NCBI GenBank assembly: GCA_947579605.1
Contig: OX388313.1
Location: 27,779,214 to 27,843,213 of the forward strand
DNA: 64,000 bases
Reading direction: 5' to 3'
Source of the DNA: Athripsodes cinereus
Taxonomy: Eukaryota > Arthropoda > Insecta > Trichoptera > Leptoceridae
Positions 12,300 through 21,466 of the stretch are shown piece after piece; within the stretch, counting starts at the first letter, position 1; every line of letters begins with the position of its first letter. The notes under the pieces were generated by a model that searched no databases, had not been told where the DNA came from, and saw only the letters and a program-made list of their open reading frames with translations. The position numbers were made by a program, and so were the translations under genes.

Positions 12300-15200
12300 A
12301 TGTCGTCAAAATACTTCCAAAATACATTGAACGATTACAATACATCAAATTCCAACGTATACTTGAATCACAGCGGCAAAAATGTGAGCTATTTTTAAAT
12401 CATATATTAGCTCAATAGTATTATTTGCCGCTTAAGTATCTTTAAGATAAATAAAACGCATTTGTATTTTTTCATAATTCTATCATAGATGGGTTAGTTG
12501 GAAGATATCGCGCTTCTGCGATAAACTCGCCCATTGCGCAAAATTTATATGTCTAGTTTTAATTCTGCTGTGATTGTTGTGTTGATTTTTTTATGTTGAT
12601 TTTTTTGTGCAATAAAGATTTATTATTGTTATTATTATCATTCCTGTTAAAGCTCATTCTCTGTCTATTATACAATATTATTGTAGTTGATTAATTTTAT
12701 TGATAAAATCTGTATACAGAAAGCCCACTCAATAATAGTTGTTTATTTAAATTATATGAAAATAAACAAAATACCTATTATTTACAGACAAGCTGTACAA
12801 GAAATGTATAAATTCTTCATTTTAAAATGTTTCCATAGTATAGTATCAATAATAAATATTATTCATAGATTTCAGAAACATTTCGCGAGAGATTGGAAAA
12901 GTTTGTCAAAAAGAGATTGAGCGGGTTGCTACATGAGAAAAGGGAAATATTCTCCAGTGGATGTGTCTACACTGGGTCTGCAGGAATTGGATTACTCCTA
13001 TATAAAATAGCTATGGATAAGGATGAAGGAAAGGAGGCCGCCCTCACTGTAAGTAAATACACAAACTACAAATGGTTGGTATGGTGCAGAGCTCTTGGCT
13101 GAGAGGCATGAGGAACGGGGTTCAATTCCTGGTCAGGCTAAAATGAAAAACAGTCATTTTCAAATTATTCTGGGTCCGGTAGTCACACGTATCTATATAT
13201 GTTTGGTGCATTTTATATGTGTATCATTTTGATAGTATTCATATTACTAAGTATATGTCAATTATAATGTATAAATTGCCCATCTATATACTATTATTTA
13301 TATATGTTTATTATTTATATATGTTTGGTGCATTTTATATGTGTATCATTTTGATAGTATTCATATTACTAAGTATATGTCAATTATAATGTATAAATTG
13401 CCCATCTATATACTATTATTTATATATGTTTATTATTTATATATGTTTGGTGCATTTTATATGTGTATCATTTTGATAGTATTCATATTACTAAGTATAT
13501 GTCAATTATAATGTATAAATTGCCCATCTATATACTATTATTTCTAATACAATGCAACGCTTCAAAAGTAGAGTATAATGTTTTGAAAAAGAAAGATCTT
13601 TGCTTTCCGTGCAAATATAAAGACTCGGTATCACAAAAACTATAGCATTTTTGTTTGTAAATAAATAAAATATACACAATTCCTAGACCCTGAGATGTGT
13701 GGAAGTATTCAAAGAGATTTCGTGCTATGAGTGTTTGTTGGAAATATGTATTTAGTGCAAATTTAGATTCATATTGAAATTAAAATTCTTCTATTAAGGC
13801 ACTTGCTACTCTTATATCAGGAAGCTCTGCAGTATGTGGATGGAGAAGCTCGTAAACTGAGAGACAGTCCCAGCTTCTTATGTGGTGCCGCAGGACCTTT
13901 GGCACTGGGAGTTGTTCTGGCGTACAAGCTGGGTCAACCACACGCACCATACGTACAAAGGTAAAAAAATACTATCTTTAATGTTAAAGTTGATATTTTC
14001 AACCGACGGTTCTTGGTGGAAATTCATGTTGAATTAATTACAAATAAAACACTGGTATATCCACTGTGACTTTTTATTGAATGCGAGCCGGCCTTCAAGA
14101 GCTTCCGCTCTCATCAGGCTAGCGAAAATATGCGAAGCGACAATTTCATATAACAACATAACATTATATTAAGTAAATTCACATTTTATGTATACTAACT
14201 TTTAGAGGAAGGCTACCTCTTAAAAAAATAATGCTCATCTCTGATATGGGTTTTAGTGGTTTTCCCATCAATATCGATGAAAAGCAAATGCTGGAGATGT
14301 TTTTCTTAAAATTTGCCCACAACAGTACTCTATTTCAATTGTTTGTTACCACTGTCTTAATCACCACTTTTGTTTTGCTATCCAATAACATACTATGTAT
14401 ATTCGTCACCAACTTGTAATTTCTTTACTTTTCGCTAGCCTGATGATGAGAACGGAAGCTCTTGAAAGCCTGCTCGCGACCAATAAAAAGTCACAGTGGA
14501 TTATACTATGAATAAATGTTTTATTTAAAATTAATCTTTAATGTTATTCAATTAAAATTAGACATAATTACTAATTCAGAGAGAAAAATTTACAAGTAAG
14601 CCAACTTATGAATATGGTCAGTTGACTATTATTGTTAATGTTGACCTTATAATTATTAGCTCTCTTTTAGGCAATTGAAAAAAGTAATCCCAAATGTTTT
14701 GGTTACTTTTCTAAAATTTACAAGAGTTTTGGAAAAATTACTGCAGCTTTCATACAAATATTTTCATTTATTTGAATTTATGTACTCTGGACACAATCCC
14801 CTAACATAAAAAAACAGAAGTCTTAAATTATGATTATATGTAATAATAAATACATCACACCACACTGCTCTTACTGGACCACATTATTATTTATTACCAT
14901 AGACATACTAGACTTGCAGTGCGGAACATTTTAACGGAATTTTTGTGTACCAACATCGATGGCCTTCAAGCATTAGCAATGTATTGTCTTACAACCAACG
15001 CAACGTCAGTATAAAACTGGATGCAAAATTTGATTGACTGCATGACCGATTTTTTCTTTGAATTACCTATTTGGTATATCTTTGTTTATTACATTTTCTT
15101 TTTACTTTCCCTGACTTTGTATAGATGTTTTCTGTTATTAATTAACAATTTTATTTTTTAATTATCAGATTGGAAGGCATGCAACAACTTGCCTTAAGCT

Positions 15201-18200
15201 CCTCTACTCCTGATGAGTTATTATACGGGAGAGCTGGTTACCTCTATGCTCTGTTATTTGTCAATAAAGAAACTGGACAAAATATATTTGATTCTAACCT
15301 CATTTCAAAGGTAACAAAAAATAATAATATTGCATTATCGTCAATTATTGACAACCTAAAATTTGCTTCTAAATCCTCCATTGTTCGTATGAAAGTTTCG
15401 TTTTATTCATAAGAATAAGTTATTCCAATCAATCAGTTTCATGTTCTGCTCATGCCAATTTTGATTAACAGCAATGAATTTTTATATAAAACTGTGGCTC
15501 TAGTTCCATAAATAAGCTCCAATCATAAATTAAGTAAAAATATTCATTGAGCCAATCACGGTCCAATTATTTAAAAAAAATGTCTTGATATGGCCAAGTT
15601 ACATTTAGTTTTACGCTTTAGGTGTAATTTTGCCAACATAGAAATGTGAAAAAGCACAAAACATTCAATTTTGGGTGAAATTTTGTTAAAATAAATAATA
15701 TTTTGTTGGTCAGTTTTATTGATGAACATTCAAACAAGTAATATAGTATTGCATTATGTTGGTTTCTAACTTGCATATATATTTCACAAACTTTATAATA
15801 TAATATTGTATCAGTATTATTGTATTCTACCTACATTTGTCAAGACTATTGTTGTACAAAAAGCTCTCATGCTGATTTCTTATGCTATGTCTTACATCTA
15901 TCACACTATCACCTTACAGCATAATATATCACCTCACATCCCTTGCGAGGTAGACTGATATAACATAATTCAATGTATCAATTATTTTAGGTGATACAGT
16001 GTATGCTTATATCAGGACAAAAGCTTGCTGAACAAACCAATATTGGAAAAACACCTCTACTGTATAGCTGGCACGACTCATATTACCTCGGTGGAGCTCA
16101 CGGTGTGGCTGGTATCATGTATCTACTTCTCCAGGCTGGATCTCTGCTGCCGGAAGAACATCTTAAGAATCTGGTTGCTCCTACCATAGATTGGTTGCTG
16201 AGTATTAGATATCCTTCTGGTAATCTACCCTCATCCCTTGGTAGCAAGTCAGATCGTCTTATACAGTGGTGCCATGGGGCACCAGGATTTGTTCAGACAC
16301 TCACCTTGGCATATCGGGTAAGATTTTATAAGCAACAATCTAAGTCAATATGTATATAAATAATTGTAATGTATTGGTGTTAAGACTGTGAAAATTCGTT
16401 ATTAATTTTTAAATTAATTAATTCCAAAAAACACTTTCATTTTCTCGACAAAACGTTCGAACGTTTTCTCGAGGCAATAAAAATTTATAGTGAAAAAGAA
16501 AGTGTTTTTTAATTAATTAATTAAAATGTATTTAAATGATCACTATGCCTTCTAAAATATGCTCCTGTGGTAGTTGTTCACAGTGCAATTAAATAATAGA
16601 TCGTTTTTAAAATAATAAAATAAACTTTCATAGGTCTCCCACTTTTTTCTGTAAGTTTTCAAGTAACCTGTAAAAGACAGGTGTTCGTAAAACTTGTTAA
16701 GAAAAGTATTATATACGATAGGTATGATTTTAATCGCAATATATGCATCACTTGCAGGGTAGAGAAGAGAGTATTAGGTGTTCCGATGCTTACGAATCGG
16801 CTTTGGCTGGCTTAAGCGCTTTATACCATGGCAACGTTCACCAATTCCACCTATATCTCTTATACTTCTCTCATATCAATCTTTTTCAGGGCGGGTGACT
16901 GCACTCATCGCTGAAAAGCGACTTCGTCCAGCCAACCGCACCTACTGGGATTCGAACCGCAGTAGGTGCAGTTGGCTGGACGAAGTCGCTTTTCAGCGAT
17001 GAGTGCAGTCACCTGCCCTGAAAAAGATTGATATGAGAGAAGCATAAGAGATATAGGTGGAATTGGTGAACGTTGCCATGGTATAAAGCGCTTAAGCCAG
17101 CCAAAGCCGATTCGTAAGCATCGGAACACCTAATACTCTCTTCTCTACCCTGCAAGTGATGCATATATTGCGATTAAAATCATACCTATCGTATATAATA
17201 CATCATATTAACACTTTCGTAGGTGAAAAATTCCAGTTTATACGAAAAAAAATAACTTCGCATATATGAGCCAAGTCTCTGCCCGACTGTACGCAGTGAA
17301 ATGGAGTAAAACCTTCACCTTCATACTATCTCCTGCGTAAAATCAAATGATCTTTCATTCATGAGGTGCATGTTGTACATGCATTTCGGATGAAAATTAG
17401 ATCATACAGTCTTCATAATATGCGATGCTCCTCGTATACTGGATTTGATGTTGTGTCGGCCATTATGTAAGATGGTCCTGACGAGACACATGCGCCAATG
17501 TCGAAACATAACATCTCTTCGACAAATCCAAACTGCATATTCCGGTGACGGGCCGAGCCTCGTTCCGTATGCAAAGGCATGAGCCAAGTCTCTGCCCGAC
17601 TGTACGCAGTGAAATGGAGTAAAACCTTCACCTTCATACTATCTCCTGCGTAAAATCAAATGATCTTTCATTCATGAGGTGCATGTTGTACATGCATTTC
17701 GGATGAAAATTAGATCATACAGTCTTCATATATATATATATATATATATCCTTTAACATATATATATGTTAAACAATATATATAGGTATTTAATTGGCAT
17801 TAAATAATATTCGCAAATTATTTTTTAATATATTGGGAAGGTTATCATTGTTTGTAAATTTTTCAGGTGTTCAACAAAGAGGAATATCTTAACGGAGCCC
17901 TGAAGTGTGGAGAGGTGGTGTGGGAAAGAGGCCTGTGCACCAAAGGATACAGTTTATGTCACGGAGTGGCTGGCAATGCTTACACATTCCTAGATCTCTA
18001 CCAACTTACACAGGTACTTTTTTCCAACAGTCCACATCGTTATCACAAGATACTAGATTATATGCAAAGTAATAGTGCTTTAAATATGCAATATAATATG
18101 CTTATAAGGAAGTTTTTACTACTACTTTACTATTTCCTCATGTCTTATCCTAAATGGGGTAGGCAGAGGATGGAACACCACACAGCTCTATCCTTGCATA

Positions 18201-18972
18201 CTTCTTTTGCCCGTTCCACATTCATACAATTATACACGCAACCCGATTTATCTTACTCAACAAACGGCCGTCTTTGAGAATTTGATCCACGTCATCAAGG
18301 CATACAGTTCTCAGACGTCCATGCTTTTACACTCCCTGATTCAAATAGATCCATCCCCTTTATTATCCATTCACTCCACATGTTCCAACCATTGCAACTT
18401 ATTTACACGTATTCTACTACAACACTCCTCATTCTCCCAATATCCTCAGACTATCACGCAACATTTTAGCAACCTTTATTCTCCACGATCTCACCTTCAC
18501 AGCATTTATTCCAACTTACATAAGTGTCACTACCAGATTGGTATTGTACACCAGCAATATTGCTATGTTCAACACATTGCCATTGCTGATAATGAGTCGA
18601 AACACACCGGCCACTTTTCTTCTTTCAATGAAATAAAAAATTAGTAAAAAAAAGCTGAAATATACTAAAACCCATAAAAATAACCACATAATAAAAATTC
18701 ATATTCATTTGTGTATAATTGGGTCTCTGATTATTACTGTATTGCAACATCTCCTAACTAATAATTATTCATTGTTTTTTTTGTTTTAGGATCCAAAATG
18801 GTTGCACCGAGCTTGCGCCTTCGCAGAATGGTGTATTGAAGAGCGTGAGGGAACTGAACAACACTATCCTGATCGTCCTGCGTCTTTATGTGAGGGATTG
18901 GCTGGAAGACTTTACTTCTTACAGGATATACTTAATCCCGAACAAGCGAAATTCCCCGCATACACTTTGTAA
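12300..18972 (+). CDS. LANCL: LanC-like protein (glutathione-binding LANCL family), seven exons
   Basis: Exons: 12300-12383, 12890-13048, 13821-13960, 15169-15310, 15991-16317, 17867-18013 and 18790-18972, with GT-AG junctions; about 393 residues, the family's usual size. Exon 1 (MSSKYFQNTLNDYN) matches the N-terminal signature of the family. The inner repeats read FLCGAAGPLALG, YGRAGYLYALL, GGAHGVAGIMYLL, WCHGAPGF, LCHGVAGNAY and LCEGLAGRLYFL, the seven-helical alpha-toroid pattern. The predicted zinc ligands are Cys269 (WCHG) and Cys315-His316 (LCHG). Eukaryotic LANCL proteins bind glutathione and can add it to dehydroamino acids; a cytosolic role is expected. The exon 1/2 junction is the weak point: the best-looking acceptor (CAG at 12873-12875) gives the wrong phase, so 12890 is used, or a tiny exon was missed. 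AATAAA lies at 19065. Which LANCL paralogue it is remains unsettled. Confidence 0.92.
12491..12640 (+). repeat. LINE 3'-end fragment in LANCL intron 1
   Basis: TTAGTTGGAAGATATCGC, then CTGCGATAAACTCGCCCATT and a TTTTTTGTGCAATAAAGATT tail. Related pieces occur in either orientation at 24820-24960, 28660-28720, 28955-29095, 49745-49865 and 62350-62510. The pattern fits the 3' untranslated end of a non-LTR element. Confidence 0.6.
13073..13200 (+). repeat. tRNA-derived SINE in LANCL intron 2
   Basis: GGTTGGTATGGTGCAGAGCT precedes GGGGTTCAATTCCTGGTC. The B-box GGTTCAATTCC is at 13119-13129, at the expected distance from an A-box-like start. No cloverleaf sufficient for a functional tRNA was seen. 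Confidence 0.55.
13195..13543. repeat. 122-bp tandem repeat, about 2.9 copies, in LANCL intron 2
   Basis: GTTTGGTGCATTTTATATGT recurs at 13201, 13323 and 13445, an exact 122-bp period. The copies are virtually identical, indicating a recent expansion or conversion. Confidence 0.9.
14045..14525. repeat. Fold-back element with about 85-bp arms in LANCL intron 3
   Basis: The left arm starts ATAAAACACTGGTATATCCA and runs through the complement of CTGATGAGAGCGGAAGCTCT. The right arm carries CCTGATGATGAGAACGGAAG and ends CAATAAAAAGTCACAGTGGA. About 310 bp separate the arms. The CTGATGA-stem-GAA order again resembles a degenerate hammerhead core. The upstream flank (GTGGAAATTC...AATTAATTA) resembles the elements at 16.4 and 59.7 kb. 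Confidence 0.7.
16386..16525. repeat. Fold-back element in LANCL intron 5
   Basis: TAATTAATTCCAAAAAACAC on the left faces AAAGTGTTTTTTAATTAATT on the right. The middle contains ACGTTCGAACGTTTTCTCGA and GGCAATAAAAATTTATAG. The left flank ACTGTGAAAATTC is shared with the element at 59733, which ties the two to one family. Confidence 0.6.
16706..17201. repeat. Large fold-back element, 241-bp arms
   Basis: Arms 16706-16946 and 16961-17201 are near-perfect reverse complements with only a few mismatches, separated by a 14-nt loop. The loop and its edges read CTGGGATTCGAACCGCAG, which on the other strand is GGTTCGAATCCC, a canonical tRNA B-box. Each arm contains the TTCACCAATTCC and TACGAATCGGCTTTGGCTGG words shared with repeats at 20.1, 31.8 and 37.1 kb. 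Nearly identical 74-codon open frames on both strands are a by-product of the symmetry. Confidence 0.9.
17266..17730. repeat. 152-bp direct repeats at 313-bp spacing in LANCL intron 5
   Basis: 17266-17417 is repeated at 17579-17730 (ATGAGCCAAGTCTCTGCCCG to AGATCATACAGTCTTCATA) with no difference noticed. The 161-bp middle contains GATGGTCCTGACGAGACACA, also seen in slightly altered form at 38571. The second copy runs into a TA microsatellite. It could be 1.5 copies of a 313-bp tandem unit or paired terminal direct repeats. Confidence 0.8.
18140..18600. repeat. Dispersed repeat (GGGGTAGGCAGAG family) after LANCL exon 6
   Basis: AAATGGGGTAGGCAGAGGAT, then GGCCGTCTTTGAGAATTTGA and CAACTTATTTACACG. 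The same order of words is found at 54680-54965, and the leading part also at 49380-49580 and, reversed, near 43923. Nature unknown; probably the end of a larger transposable element. Confidence 0.55.
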
Positions 18973-19064
18973 ATTTATAACTTTACATTTGTTGTGATTT
19001 GTCCCTATGAAATAATTGTTTAAATCTTGTTTTGTTATGTAACACATAATTATTATATGTGTAG

Positions 19065-19070
19065 AATAAA
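19065..19070 (+). terminator. Polyadenylation signal of LANCL
   Basis: AATAAA lies 93 bp after the LANCL stop codon, in an AT-rich stretch. It is the first such hexamer on that strand. Confidence 0.6.
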
Positions 19071-19159
19071 TTATGATATTCAAATAATTTTATTTAATAT
19101 CCCCCGTATTTCGTAGCTATAGTGACAAATGGGGTAGCAGTTAGTAATCATAAAGTAGA

Positions 19160-19780
19160 AATCATCTCTCCCTTTGATGCTCCTCTTGACAGAAACCAAT
19201 CTCCTTCATTCAGAGCATATCTGTGCCTATTGAGTCACCCAATTGTCACGACATTCCTAACGCTATGGTGTCATTTTCATAGATAGTGTATTACGAATGA
19301 AGGGTGAGATATTCCGGGCCATCCGAACCCTTGTGGACTAAAGTACAGAGCTCTTTTTGGCCAACTATTACTGTACATTCTGATGACATGATCCAACCAA
19401 AACAATTGTCTCTGGTATCATCATCATTACCCTCAACACTCCTCTTGGGAGCACAAGGCAGAAACCAGCCTCCTCCACTCAGAGCGTCCCTGTGCCAATC
19501 GCCTCACCTCTTCCCAAAACATTTCCTGCGCTCTGATGTCATTGTCATAGGAACAGAGTATTGTGAAAGAGGGATGCCCGGCCCGATGGAACCCTTGCGG
19601 ACGGTGAACAGTGCTCTTTTTAGCCAATTGGACATTTACAGAATATGATCCATCATTGGGCATTCTCAGAACATGACCTAGCCAGGACCATCGCCTCTCC
19701 ATCATCACGGAGATTACAGATCTCTGCCCTATATTGCATTGATATTTAAGAGACTGAGTCAATGGGTCATACTGCATTGT
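19160..19780 (-). mobile_element. Two tandemly placed RTE-like 3' ends
   Basis: On the minus strand 19421-19780 reads ERRWSWLGHVLRMPNDGSYS and later FWEEVRRLAQGRSEWRRLVS with stop. A diverged second copy occupies about 19160-19420 in the same orientation. Both match the fragment at 1-240. Only the C-terminal tail of the retroelement protein is present. Confidence 0.65.
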
Positions 19781-20031
19781 TAAAAAGCATATAAGAGACT
19801 TAATATTTTTTTAGAAGACGAAATTTGAACGTATGCCTGTTTATTTAGCACCTAATAAACCAACGCCTGTGCGAAAATCTATCAATAACAAATTTTTAAG
19901 AAAAAAAAGGATTTGATCCACTTTGGTTGTAATGCCTTGATTATAGAAAAACACAATTTGTAGGATGCAACTTAACTCTTTATTTATCTCAGTACTATGA
20001 AATAAAATAATATTTGAGAGTAATACTCATA

Positions 20032-20534
20032 CATATTTTGAACCACTTCAGATTAATCATTCCAATTGATCACACTCATCCATAGTCAACCTATTTGAAT
20101 AGGTATTAACTAGGTAGGTATGTTGTATATGATACACATACATATGTGAACTTCCTTAAGGAGTGCACTACACAGAGTTTCGACGCTTATGAATCGACTT
20201 AGGCTTGGTTAAGAGTACTCTTTAAACCTAGGTAACATTCCCAATTCCTCTGTTCCATGCTTATTACATGACTTGAAATTTTTAGAAGTTGTACATATAT
20301 GATAAGCATGGCACAGAGGAATTGGGAATGTTACTTAGGTTTAAAGAGTACTCTTAACCAAGCCTAAGTCGATTCATAAGCGTCGAAACTCTGTGTTGTG
20401 CACTCCTTAAGGAAGTTTACATATATATGTGTATCATATACAACATACCTACCTAGTTAATACCTATTCAAATAGGTTGACTATGGATGAGTGTGATCAA
20501 TTGGAATGATTAATCTGAAGTGGTTCAAAATATG
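20032..20534. repeat. Large fold-back element, 233-bp arms
   Basis: Arms 20032-20264 and 20302-20534 are almost exact complements around a 37-nt loop. The arms contain CTTATGAATCGACTTAGGCT and GGTAACATTCCCAATTCC, diverged relatives of words in the 16.7 kb fold-back. It sits between the convergent 3' ends of LANCL and DHX36. Confidence 0.9.
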
Positions 20535-21466
20535 TTTGACATCTACACTTCTAAGTAAAAAATCCAGTTCCTGACATCCAATTGTGTCAAAAAATTCATA
20601 ACATAAAATAATACTCATGTAGGTACCTAATTAAATCAAAACTTGAAATCAACACCTAAAATGAATATAGGTGATAAGACTAGAAATTATCTTTGTATGT
20701 CCTCAGTTAATTGTACAAAAGTATACAAAAAACAGCTTAAATAAACATGCATTACCCCCAATTCTATTTCATTTTTAGTGTGCACTAACTAAAATAGGAA
20801 CGTTCCAATTTTAGTTATTACACATTGGTATTCTATAAACTCTAAAGTATCATATAAAATACGAATTTTAGTTAAAGTGACCTTAATTATTAAATTTAGG
20901 AACATTCTTATTTTAGTTTGAATCAATATAGAATAGGGGGTTGTAATTATTCTCATGCGTGTTAGGGGTGACGATCAATAATGAATTGTCAATAGCCTCC
21001 TTCAACACAATCATAAAGATGATTACTGGTAATTGATACATATATACTTATACTATAAAGATATATGGAAAATGTACAATATAGCTAAATTGCACTTGCA
21101 CACACCAGCCTTAGCCAATTCATAGACATCAGAACATCTTTACTGTCATCCACTAAAGCGAGTTTACACAACTTTTTAGCTGTCCACATAAGGTGTTTGT
21201 TGAGTCATTTTCACACATGCTCTTTGCACTCAAGAATTTCATGCCCAAGAAATTGGTTTCCTATAGTAGATTAATCTTATCGTAGATCTATTTGCTATTA
21301 AAAAAATTACAACATGGACAGTCAGTTGTAAAGAAGAGCTATCATCGAAAGTTTGGACAATAGATTCACGGAAAAGTAACAATTAAAATTACTTACACTT
21401 CTACATTTATGAAATATGTACCAAAAAATAAACAAGTTTAAAATAAAACTATATTTCCTTAACGAC
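20535..21466. other. Intergenic DNA downstream of DHX36
   Basis: No gene was seen. A short piece near 21100-21150 (CACCAGCCTTAGCCAATTCA) is a diverged fragment of the repeat core found in the 16.7 and 20.0 kb fold-backs. The part next to 21467 should contain the DHX36 3' untranslated region; no clear AATAAA was found on the minus strand. Confidence 0.4.

Noticed and set aside
13195..13543. CRISPR-like repeat array
   Set aside because: Units are 122 bp and contiguous, without unique spacers, in a eukaryotic intron.
16778..17129. Matching 74-residue proteins on both strands
   Set aside because: They are produced by the 241-bp inverted repeat and lie in an intron.
17266..17730. LTR retrotransposon with 152-bp LTRs
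   Set aside because: Only 161 bp lie between the repeats and no primer-binding site, polypurine tract or coding sequence is visible; kept as direct repeats only.
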